Assembly: GCA_002747185.1 (NCBI GenBank) | Contig: PDTV01000014.1 | Coordinates: 1 to 38,764, forward strand | DNA length: 38,764 nt | Reading direction: 5' to 3' | Source of the DNA: Candidatus Contendibacter odensensis | GTDB lineage: Bacteria > Pseudomonadota > Gammaproteobacteria > Competibacterales > Competibacteraceae | Part shown: positions 1 through 8,654 of the stretch, piece by piece | How positions within the stretch are numbered: the first letter of the stretch is position 1 | How the letters are laid out: each line of letters starts with the position of its first letter | The notes under the pieces: model-generated | Database searches by the model: none | The model's input: the letters and a program-made list of their open reading frames with translations, nothing else | What the model was told of the DNA's origin: nothing | Position numbers and translations under genes: made by a program

Positions 1-32
1 TGATTTTGAATTTTGATGCGTGAAAATCTTTT

Positions 33-130
33 GGACACATAATTTGAGTATTCAATCTATGTGTCCCGTGAGAATCAATCTATGTGTCCTTTTACAATGT
101 GTCCTTTTACATCCTTTTACATCCTTTTAC
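33..130. repeat. Cluster of short direct and inverted repeats at the window edge
   Basis: A 14-base unit CAATCTATGTGTCC occurs at 53-66 and again at 76-89. A shortened form, CAATGTGTCC, lies at 95-104. TCCTTTTAC occurs four times, at 87-95, 102-110, 112-120 and 122-130. GGACACAT at 33-40 is the inverted complement of ATGTGTCC at 59-66. No credible protein is encoded here. Multiple short repeats of this kind can mark the end of a transposable element, but no transposase is visible and the window is cut at the left. Its nature is unknown. Confidence 0.6.
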
Positions 131-139
131 ACACAGCCC

Positions 140-175
140 AAAAAAACGCCCTACCGAAAAGTGCGGCAAGGCGTT
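140..175 (-). terminator. Rho-independent terminator after tRNA-Ile
   Basis: Read on the minus strand, AACGCC (175-170) pairs with GGCGTT (150-145). An inner CCG/CGG stem lies inside it, and a run of T follows directly (bases 146-140). It sits 9 bases beyond the tRNA 3' end and should end the rpoD/tRNA-Ile transcript. Confidence 0.8.
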
Positions 176-183
176 GATTTACT

Positions 184-259
184 TGGTGGGCCCTGCAGGA
201 CTCGAACCTGCAACCAAGGGATTATGAGTCCCCTGCTCTGACCATTGAGCTAAGGGCCC
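184..259 (-). tRNA. ileX: tRNA-Ile with CAU anticodon (lysidine type)
   Basis: This is a 76-base cloverleaf with the 3' CCA encoded in the DNA. The acceptor stem GGGCCCT pairs with AGGGCCC, and the anticodon loop is CTCATAA, giving anticodon CAT. The body closely resembles the gammaproteobacterial tRNA-Ile2, whose C34 is changed to lysidine by TilS so that it reads AUA codons. It does not look like elongator or initiator tRNA-Met. It lies 49 bases downstream of rpoD on the same strand and is probably co-transcribed, or expressed from a promoter inside rpoD. The Ile2 call over elongator Met rests on overall resemblance and is fairly sure. Confidence 0.88.
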
Positions 260-308
260 TGTAAATTTAAAATTTTAACCACCATGGCACAGTCTTGCCA
301 ATAGAGAA

Positions 309-2228
309 TTACTCTAGATCGAGGAAGCTGCGTAGCTGCTCGGAGCGGTTAGGGTGACGCAGCTTCCGTAATGCCTTAGCTTCGATCTGGCGAATGCGTT
401 CACGGGTAACATCAAATTGTTTACCCACTTCTTCCAAAGTGTGATCAGTGGGCATGTCAATACCAAACCGCATTCGTAGTACCTTGGCTTCCCGAGGTGT
501 CAAGGTTGATAATACTTCGCGTGTGGCTTCACGCAGACCCTCAGAGGTTGCTGCCTCTATAGGCGATATGACACTGCCGTCCTCAAGGAAATCACCAAGA
601 TGTGAGTCTTCGTCGTCACCAATCGGTGTTTCCATTGAGATCGGTTCCTTAGCGATTTTCAGTACCTTGCGAATCTTGTCTTCCGGCATCTCCATACGCT
701 CAGCCAGCTCTTCTGGCGAGGCTTCACGTCCCATCTCTTGCAGCATCTGTCGGGAAATCCGGTTGAGCTTGTTAATCGTCTCAATCATGTGAACCGGAAT
801 GCGAATGGTACGTGCTTGATCAGCAATAGAGCGAGTAATCGCTTGACGTATCCACCAGGTCGCGTAAGTCGAGAATTTATAGCCACGCCGGTATTCAAAT
901 TTATCCACGGCCTTCATAAGGCCAATATTACCTTCCTGTATCAGATCAAGGAATTGTAAACCCCGATTGGTGTATTTTTTGGCAATGGAGATCACTAATC
1001 GCAGATTGGCTTCCACCATGTCTTTTTTGGCGCGGCTGGCTTTGGCCGCACCAATAGACATAAGGCGGTTAATATCCTTGATTTCGTGAATGGGTAGCTT
1101 TACTTCCCGCTCAATCCCCTGAAGCTGTAATTGGGCAGCTAAAATATTGTCGCGGTGTGGCACCAGAGAAGCGGCGTATCTTTTACCGGAATTAATCTGC
1201 TCATCGATCCATTCCAGTCGGGTCTCATTTTTGGAAAATGAGTTGATAAAGGCCCGACGTGACATATTGGATTGATTGACACAAAGCTGCTCGATCCTTC
1301 GCTCCTGAGTACGAAGACGTTCCGTCATGCTGTGCAAGTTTCCGATCATCTGGTCTAGCGTTTTAGGCATCAGCCGAAATTGCAAGAAGGACTCAGCAAG
1401 TTGTTGGCGATATTCTTCACTTTGGGGATCTTGATAGCCGTGCTCATCAAGACTGGCAATTGTTTGTTGATACAAAATGCGCAGTGCTTCAAAACGACGG
1501 GCGATTTCTTCAAAATCGGGGCCGCCACCTTCCACGACGGTGGGTGAATCCTCTTCAGAGTCATCATTATCATTTGTGGCATCGGCAACATCGAGTTCAT
1601 CGGTGTCGGCGTCGTCATCCACTTCCATGTCATTGGTATCGCCATCTTCCATGTCTGTATTTACGTTATCAATGGGGAGTAATTTTTCATTGACGACAGG
1701 CGGTTCAGGCTCCTCAATGTCGGTGAAACCATTAATAATATCGCTGGATCGGCCTCCGTTTTCATCGATCAGATCGAAAATATCCAATAGCGCACTGATT
1801 GTGGGCGGGTAGCTGGCAAGCGCCGATAACACTTGACCCATACCTTCCTCAATGCGTTTGGCGATCCGAATCTCATCTTCCCGAGTCAGCAGCTCGACGG
1901 TGCCCATCTCTCGCATGTACATTCGTACCGGATCAGTGGTGCGACCAAATTCACCATCTACCGCTGCCAGTGCCGCCGCCGCCTCTTCAGCGCCAACGTC
2001 GTCATCTGTATTGACCGGATTTTCGTTAAGCAGCAAATTTTCAGTGTCGGGTACGAATTCATGAACTTCTATACCCATGTCGTTGATCATGGCGATAATA
2101 TCCTCGATCTGCTCAGGATCAACGATATCATCGGGCAAATGGTCATTCACCTCAGCATAGGTCAGGAATCCCTGCTCCTTGCCACGGGCAATCAGCTTCT
2201 TTAATTGCGATTGTTGCTGCTCGCTCAT
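309..2228 (-). CDS. rpoD: RNA polymerase primary sigma factor RpoD (sigma-70)
   Basis: This is the housekeeping sigma factor that directs RNA polymerase to -10/-35 promoters. The start chosen is the ATG at 2228 (639 aa), which begins [20 protein letters not shown] and matches the family N-terminus. GGAAAGG lies just upstream. The reading frame stays open to a TTG at 2264, which I reject. Region 1.1 comes first, and region 1.2 includes [12 protein letters not shown] very acidic, low-complexity part of the non-conserved region follows at about residues 185-240. Regions 2.1-2.4 contain the stretch [19 protein letters not shown]. Region 4 ends in the helix-turn-helix [20 protein letters not shown]. 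It is the last protein gene of the rpsU-yqeY-dnaG-rpoD operon and also has its own promoter in the dnaG-rpoD spacer. Confidence 0.98.
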   Translation of the reverse strand: MSEQQQSQLKKLIARGKEQGFLTYAEVNDHLPDDIVDPEQIEDIIAMINDMGIEVHEFVPDTENLLLNENPVNTDDDVGAEEAAAALAAVDGEFGRTTDPVRMYMREMGTVELLTREDEIRIAKRIEEGMGQVLSALASYPPTISALLDIFDLIDENGGRSSDIINGFTDIEEPEPPVVNEKLLPIDNVNTDMEDGDTNDMEVDDDADTDELDVADATNDNDDSEEDSPTVVEGGGPDFEEIARRFEALRILYQQTIASLDEHGYQDPQSEEYRQQLAESFLQFRLMPKTLDQMIGNLHSMTERLRTQERRIEQLCVNQSNMSRRAFINSFSKNETRLEWIDEQINSGKRYAASLVPHRDNILAAQLQLQGIEREVKLPIHEIKDINRLMSIGAAKASRAKKDMVEANLRLVISIAKKYTNRGLQFLDLIQEGNIGLMKAVDKFEYRRGYKFSTYATWWIRQAITRSIADQARTIRIPVHMIETINKLNRISRQMLQEMGREASPEELAERMEMPEDKIRKVLKIAKEPISMETPIGDDEDSHLGDFLEDGSVISPIEAATSEGLREATREVLSTLTPREAKVLRMRFGIDMPTDHTLEEVGKQFDVTRERIRQIEAKALRKLRHPNRSEQLRSFLDLE

Positions 2229-2271
2229 AACCTTTCCATATGATGGAATGAGGATAAGATCCAAACTTAAT

Positions 2272-2280
2272 ATTATAACA
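2272..2280 (-). promoter_or_regulatory. Extended -10 promoter of rpoD
   Basis: On the minus strand this reads TGTTATAAT: a consensus -10 TATAAT (2277-2272) preceded by a TGn extension (2280-2278). No good -35 hexamer lies 17 bases upstream, as is usual for extended -10 promoters. It would give rpoD a leader of roughly 37 bases and let it be transcribed apart from dnaG. Confidence 0.65.
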
Positions 2281-2318
2281 TACTTGGCTAAAAAAACGCG
2301 ATTAAAAATCAGGTGGAA

Positions 2319-4064
2319 TCAGTGATTTTTGGGGGCGCATAAGTTTCGTAGAAATTTTCGTTCTTCAGCACTAAGGGCTCGCGGGGTCACTCGGCGCAAT
2401 AACATATCCGGTAATTGTTCACGTTGATCGTTATGCTGTCGAAGATAGATTAAAATATCGGTAAATTCTGCCTCAAAATGATATGTTTCTGGTTCTTCCG
2501 GCTGCCATTGTGCCAACCGTGCCAGGATTGCGCCTTCTTGCGTGTTGCGATAGCGTTCCAGTAACGTTGCTGTAGTTAATGCCGGATTAGCATGTAAATA
2601 ATTGATTAGCGATGCCAGTAGCTTTATCCCGGCGTTGGTAGTGTTATAAAATACAGGGTCATCCTGGCTGACGTGTTGTGCCAATTCCGGCCGGTAGAGC
2701 AACAAGGCCATTGCTTTACGTAACGGGGTGCGAGTCAGTTGCAAGTTTCTGTCGCTACGGTTGGCCACTTTTGCAGGTGATAGGGTAGGGGGACGCAATC
2801 GAGTGATAGTCAGTTGGGCTTCTTGACGCAGTCGCTCCTCCATCAGGTCGCGGAAATTACCTTCAGGCAGTTTTTCGAGCAGGGGTCGCGCCAATGTCGC
2901 CAGTCGGGCACGACCGGCTAGTGTGTTGATGTCAGTCTGCGTGCGTAGCTCAGCAAATAGATAATCAGCCAGCGATGTCGCTTGTACCAATCGCTGCTCA
3001 AATACCGTGCGCCCTTCCCGTTGTACCAAAGTATCCGGATCGTCCCCTTCCGGCAAAAACAAAAAGCTAATCTGCTTCCCATCGCGTAGCAGAGGCAATG
3101 CAACCTCCAGGGCTCGCCATCCGGCTACCCGTCCGGCACGATCGCCATCAAAGCAAAATACCAGGTCATCAACGACTCGAAAAAGCTGTTCGATATGTTC
3201 AGTGGTTGTAGCCGTGCCCAGCGTAGCAACAGCATTGTGAATACCATGCTGTGCGAGGGTGATCACATCCATATAACCTTCAACAATCACGAGCCGTTGC
3301 AAGTGTTGGGAGCCGGATCGCGCCTCATATAAGCCATAAAGCGTGGCACCTTTGTGAAACAACGGGGTTTCTGGCGAGTTGAGATATTTGGGTTTGGCCT
3401 CCTGATCCAGTACGCGCCCGCCAAAAGCAATCACACGTCCCCGGCGGTCGTGAATCGGGAACATGATGCGGTTGCGGAAACGGTCACGTAGCTGACCGTG
3501 TTCGTTACGACCGGCCAGGCCCGCAGCGATAATATCGTCAGTTTTGGCGCCCATTGCACGTAGTACCCGACTCAAATTTTCCCGGCCGGGCGGCGCGTAG
3601 CCAATATTGAATGTTTTGGCGGTCTGGCCACTTAATCCGCGCTGTTGCAAATAGTCGATAGCCCGTTGACGCGAGGGGTTTTGGCGTAACTGCTGCCGGA
3701 AAAAGCGATCAGCCTGCATTAACCAGGGCAACAATGCTCGGGAGGAATCAGTTGCATGACCGCCTTCACGGGGGATATCCAGGTTTGCAAGCCGTGCCAG
3801 ATCCTCAACAGCATCCAGAAAATCCAATCGTTCAAAAGCCATTAAAAAACCAATGGCATTGCCGTGGGCACCGCAGCCGAAGCAATGGTAAAATTGTTTG
3901 CGCGGGCTGACGGTAAATGAAGGGGTTTTTTCAGCGTGGAACGGACAGCAGGCAACGAATTCGTGACCAGCACGCCGCAACGGTACACGGGCGTCAACAA
4001 TCTCGATGAGATCCACCTGTGTCAACAATCGGTCAAGAAATTCTTGGGGTATACGACCACTCAT
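2319..4064 (-). CDS. dnaG: DNA primase DnaG
   Basis: This makes the RNA primers for Okazaki fragments and the leading strand, acting with the DnaB helicase. The length, 581 aa, is the same as in enterobacteria. The N-terminal zinc-binding domain shows C40-P-F-H43 and C61-F-G-C64. The catalytic core carries a TOPRIM domain with EGYMD (about residue 262) and the metal-binding FDGDRAG (about residue 310). The remaining C-terminal part would be the DnaB-interacting domain, which is poorly conserved at sequence level. It lies between yqeY (96 bases upstream) and rpoD, the standard gammaproteobacterial arrangement. Confidence 0.98.
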   Translation of the reverse strand: MSGRIPQEFLDRLLTQVDLIEIVDARVPLRRAGHEFVACCPFHAEKTPSFTVSPRKQFYHCFGCGAHGNAIGFLMAFERLDFLDAVEDLARLANLDIPREGGHATDSSRALLPWLMQADRFFRQQLRQNPSRQRAIDYLQQRGLSGQTAKTFNIGYAPPGRENLSRVLRAMGAKTDDIIAAGLAGRNEHGQLRDRFRNRIMFPIHDRRGRVIAFGGRVLDQEAKPKYLNSPETPLFHKGATLYGLYEARSGSQHLQRLVIVEGYMDVITLAQHGIHNAVATLGTATTTEHIEQLFRVVDDLVFCFDGDRAGRVAGWRALEVALPLLRDGKQISFLFLPEGDDPDTLVQREGRTVFEQRLVQATSLADYLFAELRTQTDINTLAGRARLATLARPLLEKLPEGNFRDLMEERLRQEAQLTITRLRPPTLSPAKVANRSDRNLQLTRTPLRKAMALLLYRPELAQHVSQDDPVFYNTTNAGIKLLASLINYLHANPALTTATLLERYRNTQEGAILARLAQWQPEEPETYHFEAEFTDILIYLRQHNDQREQLPDMLLRRVTPRALSAEERKFLRNLCAPKNH

Positions 4065-4160
4065 AATCCAAAAGCCTAGTGGACAAATACCTGGAAGCCA
4101 GTGCTTGGGAACAATTAAAGTGTGCTATCAGGGATTAAGTTGCGGGTAACATTCCTCAAT

Positions 4161-4610
4161 TCAAGCGCCACTGAGTCGGGCTTTAACCTGGGCACTGACG
4201 GTTGTCATATCTGCTCTGCCTTGCGCGTGTGCCTTGACAAGTGCCATCACTTTGCCCATGTCACGTAAGGATTGCGCATCACAACGGGCAATCGCATCGG
4301 TAATCAGCGCTTCAAGTTCTGCTTCAGTTAGCGGTTCGGGTAGGTAGCCTTGAATAAGCTTGATCTCAAGTGTTTCCTGATCTGCCAGATCAGTACGTCC
4401 CGCATTTTGGTATTGCGTCAGGGATTCGCGGCGCTGTTTGATCATCTTTTCCAGAACAGCGAGTGTTTGGGTATCATCGAGAACAACACGATCATCTACT
4501 TCACGTTGCTTGATGGCAGCCAGAATCAGGCGGATTACGGCAAGGCGCTCCTTGTCTTTACTGCGCATGGCAGCCTTCATGTCATCCTGAATACGTGTTT
4601 TGAGTAACAT
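4161..4610 (-). CDS. yqeY: GatB/YqeY domain protein
   Basis: This is a 149-residue stand-alone YqeY protein. It is related to the C-terminal tail of GatB, the subunit of the tRNA-dependent amidotransferase that grips tRNA. The start LKTRIQDDMKAAMRSKDKERL and the motif LIQGYLPEPLTEAELEALI are typical of the family. The cellular role of free YqeY is not settled. It is often found next to rpsU and dnaG, as here, and a tRNA- or ribosome-linked function is inferred from its relation to GatB. It lies 41 bases after rpsU in the same operon. Confidence 0.93.
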   Translation of the reverse strand: MLLKTRIQDDMKAAMRSKDKERLAVIRLILAAIKQREVDDRVVLDDTQTLAVLEKMIKQRRESLTQYQNAGRTDLADQETLEIKLIQGYLPEPLTEAELEALITDAIARCDAQSLRDMGKVMALVKAHAQGRADMTTVSAQVKARLSGA

Positions 4611-4651
4611 ACTGACAGGCTCAGCAGACAGTTGAATGAAAGAATCTGGAA

Positions 4652-4867
4652 TCAGTAGGGGCGGATACGGCGGGTAACATCCCGTGAAAGCTTTTTCAAA
4701 TGGCGCTTGACAGCAGCAGCACGCTTGCGCTTACGCTCTTGGGTGGGTTTTTCGTAGAATTCGCGGCGGCGAACCTCAGAGAGTATGCCTGCTTTTTCAC
4801 AGGAACGTTTGAAACGGCGCAATGCTATGTCAAATGGCTCATTTTCTTTAACTTTTACAGCAGGCAT
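4652..4867 (-). CDS. rpsU: 30S ribosomal protein S21
   Basis: This is a 71-residue, highly basic protein of the small ribosomal subunit, needed for efficient initiation of translation. The sequence [20 protein letters not shown] and the tail RRIRPY are diagnostic, and the length is the same as the E. coli protein. AGAGGT lies upstream of the ATG as ribosome binding site. It is the first gene of the macromolecular synthesis operon, so one transcript links protein synthesis (S21), replication initiation (DnaG) and transcription (RpoD). Confidence 0.98.
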   Translation of the reverse strand: MPAVKVKENEPFDIALRRFKRSCEKAGILSEVRRREFYEKPTQERKRKRAAAVKRHLKKLSRDVTRRIRPY

Positions 4868-5013
4868 TAACGAATTACCTCTTAATAATGATCGAGATTG
4901 ATAAGGTTAAATTTTGCAATTTATAAAATGATCAATTCTAATCGTGCCTGTTGTCAATTGCAAAATACTATTTGAGTTCACTGAATGAAAGATCACCTTG
5001 TGCTGGAGAGAAC
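4868..5013. promoter_or_regulatory. Divergent promoter region between rpsU and tsaD
   Basis: This AT-rich spacer of 146 bases separates two divergent genes and must drive the rpsU operon leftwards and tsaD rightwards. A TTGACA hexamer lies on the minus strand at 4957-4952 and a TACTAT on the plus strand at 4966-4971. Neither has a convincing partner at the right spacing, so I assign no exact promoter. Confidence 0.4.
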
Positions 5014-6030
5014 ATGTTGGTTTTAGGTCTGGAAACCTCTTGTGATGAGACCGGTGTGGCGCTTTATGACAGTGATCGTGGATTATTGGCTCATGCCCTT
5101 TATAGCCAGGTTGCACTGCACGCTGAATACGGTGGTGTGGTACCAGAACTGGCCTCGCGTGATCATGTGCGCAAGACATTGCCATTACTTCATGAGATTT
5201 TTCAACAAGCCGACGTGCAGTCGCAAGCGATAGAAGGCGTGGCCTATACACGGGGCCCCGGCTTGATCGGCGCCTTGTTAGTGGGCGCAGCTATTGGGCG
5301 CAGTTTGGCCTGGAGTTGGGGTATTCCTGCGATCGGTGTTCATCATATGGAAGGCCATTTGTTGGCGCCGATGCTAGAACCGGAGCCTCCAGCATTTCCT
5401 TTTGTAGCACTATTAGTATCTGGCGGTCACACATTGCTGGTGCGGGTGACGGGTATCGGGCATTACCATATTTTGGGTGAATCGGTAGATGATGCCGCCG
5501 GGGAAGCCTTTGACAAGACAGCCAAGTTATTAGGGTTGCCTTATCCGGGGGGAGCGGCATTGGCAAAGCTGGCAGAACAGGGTGTCGCCGGGCGATTTTG
5601 CTTTCCCCGACCGATGACGGATCGACCAGGCTGCGATTTCAGTTTTAGCGGGCTAAAAACGGCAGCGATCAAAACATGGCGGCAACTGGAGCCCACATTG
5701 GAAAATAGGGCCGATGTGGCCTGTGCGTTCGAGGAGGCGGTGGTGGAAACACTGGCTATCAAATGCCGACGGGCGTTGGAGGTGGCTGGCTTAAAGCGCC
5801 TGGTGGTCTCGGGTGGTGTAGGTGCGAACCGGCGATTGCGGCAGCGATTACGGGAGATCACCAGTGCGCTGGGTGGGCAGGTCTACTACCCTCGGCTGGA
5901 GTTTTGCACCGATAACGGTGCAATGATTGCGTATGCCGGCTGGCGGCGCCTGGTCAGTGGGCAGCGTGAAAGCCTTGCCATTGAGGTGATGCCGCGCTGG
6001 CCACTTGATAGCTTGCCACCTGCGGCTTAG
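5014..6030 (+). CDS. tsaD: tRNA N6-adenosine threonylcarbamoyltransferase TsaD
   Basis: TsaD, with TsaB and TsaE, transfers the threonylcarbamoyl group to A37 of tRNAs that read ANN codons. The start chosen is the ATG at 5014, preceded by GGAGAG at 5005-5010. It gives 338 aa beginning [14 protein letters not shown], against 337 in E. coli. An in-frame TTG at 4951 would add 21 unrelated residues and is rejected. The metal ligands H111 and H115 lie in HHMEGH. The ASKHA-fold motifs [25 protein letters not shown] and [13 protein letters not shown] are present. It is divergent from rpsU, a common gammaproteobacterial neighbourhood. Its stop codon overlaps the stop of the opposing hydrolase gene. 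Confidence 0.98.
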   Translation: MLVLGLETSCDETGVALYDSDRGLLAHALYSQVALHAEYGGVVPELASRDHVRKTLPLLHEIFQQADVQSQAIEGVAYTRGPGLIGALLVGAAIGRSLAWSWGIPAIGVHHMEGHLLAPMLEPEPPAFPFVALLVSGGHTLLVRVTGIGHYHILGESVDDAAGEAFDKTAKLLGLPYPGGAALAKLAEQGVAGRFCFPRPMTDRPGCDFSFSGLKTAAIKTWRQLEPTLENRADVACAFEEAVVETLAIKCRRALEVAGLKRLVVSGGVGANRRLRQRLREITSALGGQVYYPRLEFCTDNGAMIAYAGWRRLVSGQRESLAIEVMPRWPLDSLPPAA

Positions 6031-6917
6031 CCGGCAGATGAGGCCTGGCGGCGCGCTGTTACAAAAAAAGGTTTCAGCAAACGTGCGCAAGGCTCAGGGT
6101 CTTCCAGGTGTGGATGATGGCCGCCGGCTACGAATTCAATGCTTAAATTGGTGACACGGGCATAGCGTTCCTGCATGTAGGCACGGTGCACCAGGTAGCC
6201 AGCATCACCACAAATCAGCAAGGTCGGTGTTTGAATGTGTTCCAGGTAAGCAAGCACTTGTGGCTCACTGACATAGAGGGGTGAGATAATGCGTAGACGG
6301 GGATCAGCACGCCAGGTGAACCCGCCCTTCACTTTACATAAACCTCTTTTCGTCAAAATTGTTGCTGCTTGCTGCGATAGCCCGCTGCCTTGACTGCGAG
6401 CGTGGACAGCTTCCTCGATAGTGGCATAAACAGGCGGGCGCTTGTGTGGCAGGGTACGCATCTGCTCAATCGATTTTCGCAGATTGGCCGGTCCATCAGC
6501 CGGATTGCTGATAGGGGGACCCAGACCCTCAATAACGGCCAATCGAGTCACTCGTTCCGGCAGGCTTGCAGCGATAAAGCTGGCCAGGCTGCTACCCATG
6601 GAGTGTCCTAGCAAGGCAAAATGATCCCAGCCTAGTGCATCAGCAACGGCAACACTGTCATCCACGAAATCCATTAGATGGTAATGTATGCCCGGTGGTC
6701 GATGGTCAGAATAACCATGTCCAGTCAAGTCAATGGCGACAAGCCGTGTGCCGGGCAGCAAGGGTGCAAGGGTATCAAAGCTGGCCGCATTATCTAGCCA
6801 GCCATGAAGGGCCAATACCGGTGTATCCTCCGGTGATCCCCATGCCCGTGCAGCCAGGCGCAAATAGGGCGTTTGGATCTCCAGTTCTTCAGCTATCCTG
6901 GCGGGCTGTTTTGTCAT
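6027..6917 (-). CDS. Alpha/beta hydrolase, serine-hydrolase-like family
   Basis: This is a 296-residue alpha/beta-fold hydrolase of unknown substrate. The oxyanion-hole region is [14 protein letters not shown] (about residues 35-48). The nucleophile elbow is GHSMGS with Ser106, and a likely catalytic His lies in [10 protein letters not shown] near residue 280. The pattern resembles SERHL-type hydrolases rather than lipases with signal peptides, and there is no export signal. The ATG at 6917 is preferred. The frame extends to a TTG directly after the ubiA stop, but the added residues do not look like family sequence. It is the third gene of the ubiC-ubiA unit. A role in quinone metabolism is possible only by association. 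Confidence 0.85.
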   Translation of the reverse strand: MTKQPARIAEELEIQTPYLRLAARAWGSPEDTPVLALHGWLDNAASFDTLAPLLPGTRLVAIDLTGHGYSDHRPPGIHYHLMDFVDDSVAVADALGWDHFALLGHSMGSSLASFIAASLPERVTRLAVIEGLGPPISNPADGPANLRKSIEQMRTLPHKRPPVYATIEEAVHARSQGSGLSQQAATILTKRGLCKVKGGFTWRADPRLRIISPLYVSEPQVLAYLEHIQTPTLLICGDAGYLVHRAYMQERYARVTNLSIEFVAGGHHPHLEDPEPCARLLKPFFVTARRQASSAG

Positions 6918-6971
6918 TGCTTGAGTATTCCCGTTCAGAATCAAATAGCGGCTGTTATCGGGAATATTCAA

Positions 6972-7841
6972 TCACGGTAGAAAGTCAAGCAGCAAGCCAC
7001 AAAATACAGCCATTCCGAAGCTGTTATTGTTGAGAAAGGCTTTAAAACAGTCTGCAGGTTCACGGTTGCGGATCAGAAATTGTTGATATAAGGCAAAACA
7101 AGCTGCTGTCGCTATGCCCAGGTAATAGAGGCCGCCGCGTTCAGTCAGCAGTCCAACCAGCATTAACAAAGCGAGCAACAGCATCTGTAGATAGGCAATG
7201 ATACGCTTGTCTTGCCGGCCAAACAGGATGGCAGTGGATTTGACGCCGATTTTTAGATCGTCTTGTCGATCGACCATGGCATATTGGGTATCGTAGATAA
7301 CCGACCAGAGGGCATTACACATAAACAGCAACCAGGCATGAGCAGGTACGTGACCGGTAACAGCGGCATAAGCCATCGGGATAGACCAGCCAAAGGCTAC
7401 CCCAAGATGAATCTGCGGCAAGTGGTGAAAGCGCTTCATAAACGGATAGCTGATAGCCAGTGCCAAACCCACAAAGGAAAGCTGGATGGTCAGAATGTTT
7501 TGGGTAAGCACCAGCGCGAATGCCAGCAGGCACAAGACTGCAAACAGTATGCGTGCTTCATGCCGATGAATCCGGCCGGCAGCGAGTGGTCGATTGTGGG
7601 TGCGTGTCACATGCCGGTCAATATCACGATCAGCGATATCGTTGATTACACAGCCTGCCGAACGCATGATAATGACACCCAGTATGAAAACCAGTACCAC
7701 GCTTTGTGGTGGTTGTCCCTGTCCGGCTAACCACAGTGCCCACAACGTTGGCCACAGGAGGAGATAAATACCGACAGGGCGATCTAGACGCATAAGCGAC
7801 ATGTATTCATGTAGGCGATTTTCGAAAGAATCAATATTCAT
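6972..7841 (-). CDS. ubiA: 4-hydroxybenzoate polyprenyltransferase UbiA
   Basis: This inner-membrane prenyltransferase attaches the polyprenyl tail to 4-hydroxybenzoate in ubiquinone synthesis. The length is 289 aa, typical of the family. The first aspartate-rich motif NDIAD (67-71) continues as RDIDRHVTRTHNRPLAAG. The second is DTQYAMVDRQDDLKIGVKST, near residue 190. Both bind the Mg-diphosphate. Many hydrophobic segments fit the usual eight or nine membrane helices. It follows ubiC by 21 bases, so the enzyme making 4-hydroxybenzoate and the one using it are co-transcribed. Confidence 0.97.
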   Translation of the reverse strand: MNIDSFENRLHEYMSLMRLDRPVGIYLLLWPTLWALWLAGQGQPPQSVVLVFILGVIIMRSAGCVINDIADRDIDRHVTRTHNRPLAAGRIHRHEARILFAVLCLLAFALVLTQNILTIQLSFVGLALAISYPFMKRFHHLPQIHLGVAFGWSIPMAYAAVTGHVPAHAWLLFMCNALWSVIYDTQYAMVDRQDDLKIGVKSTAILFGRQDKRIIAYLQMLLLALLMLVGLLTERGGLYYLGIATAACFALYQQFLIRNREPADCFKAFLNNNSFGMAVFCGLLLDFLP

Positions 7842-7862
7842 TTTTGAGCTTTATGGCCAAGG

Positions 7863-8459
7863 CTAATCTGAATGAGTGCCGGGGGCGAAGGCCGGCAAGT
7901 CGGGGAGAAAAAGCTCACAAACCAGCAAGGGGTTGCCATCGATCCGAAAGATAGATCGACGACCCCAAATCGCATCGGACGGTTCGTTGAGTCCAGCGAA
8001 GGCGCTTTGATGCAAACGCTGACCTGGCAGGATACGAGCGATTTCTACGGGTTCCCGATGCACACCCGGATCGGTAAATAGCACTTCACCCAAGGGACGG
8101 GCACCCAGTTGTGTGAGTCGTTGGCCACGTCCTCGCAAGGTTGCGGCCGGGATCAGTGTTCGTGCAAAAACCCAGGCACGATCATTGCCTAGGATCTGGA
8201 CTTCACGCACCCATACCCAAACACCTGACTGCAATTGCAGCACCTGTGTTTCATCACGGCCAGGACGGTTCCAGCCCTGTCGCAATACTTGTACCCGAAA
8301 CGTGCCTGGATTCGTGCAGGCCAGACGTAACCGTCGAGTCAGTGATCCGCTGTTAAACAGCCAATCAGCAAGATAGGCCGGTAACCCATACAGCCGGCGG
8401 GTACGATAATGATGCCAACGAGGCGGGATATTGGGTAAATGACGGGAGGAATCGTACAA
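7863..8459 (-). CDS. ubiC: Chorismate pyruvate-lyase UbiC
   Basis: UbiC converts chorismate to 4-hydroxybenzoate and pyruvate, the first committed step of ubiquinone synthesis. Family features are WVREV (Arg85), GARPLGEVLF (about 119-128), a GRRS turn (167-170) and Glu182 in CELFLP, which corresponds to the catalytic glutamate. The reading frame contains no methionine codon after its start. Translation must therefore begin at TTG 8459, giving 198 aa, or at another non-ATG codon. I see no clear Shine-Dalgarno sequence ahead of it. It is the first gene of ubiC-ubiA-hydrolase and divergent from the antiporter. Confidence 0.92.
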   Translation of the reverse strand: MYDSSRHLPNIPPRWHHYRTRRLYGLPAYLADWLFNSGSLTRRLRLACTNPGTFRVQVLRQGWNRPGRDETQVLQLQSGVWVWVREVQILGNDRAWVFARTLIPAATLRGRGQRLTQLGARPLGEVLFTDPGVHREPVEIARILPGQRLHQSAFAGLNEPSDAIWGRRSIFRIDGNPLLVCELFLPDLPAFAPGTHSD

Positions 8460-8491
8460 GGGTATTATGCTTGAAATCGGTAAGATGGCAA

Positions 8492-8500
8492 ATTATGGCA
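8492..8500 (-). promoter_or_regulatory. Candidate extended -10 promoter for ubiCA
   Basis: On the minus strand TGCCATAAT combines a TGn extension (8500-8498) with CATAAT (8497-8492), one base from consensus. It lies about 27 bases before the proposed ubiC start once the transcription start is allowed for. No good -35 is present. Confidence 0.35.
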
Positions 8501-8654
8501 CGGTTCCCAAGCGGGATGTGAATGGTATAGGCAGGACATGTACCCGGTGACCGGCAATCCGGCAATAGTACTGAATCCTGTTATAGTTTGGGTTCAACTG
8601 GTAATCAGGCTATCAGTTAAAGACCAGCGATGTCGGCTTACAGATGGACGAGTT

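Noticed and set aside
1460..2204. Overlapping plus-strand open frames across rpoD
   Set aside because: They are antisense shadows of the rpoD coding sequence; low-complexity Ser/Pro-rich translations mirror the acidic stretch.
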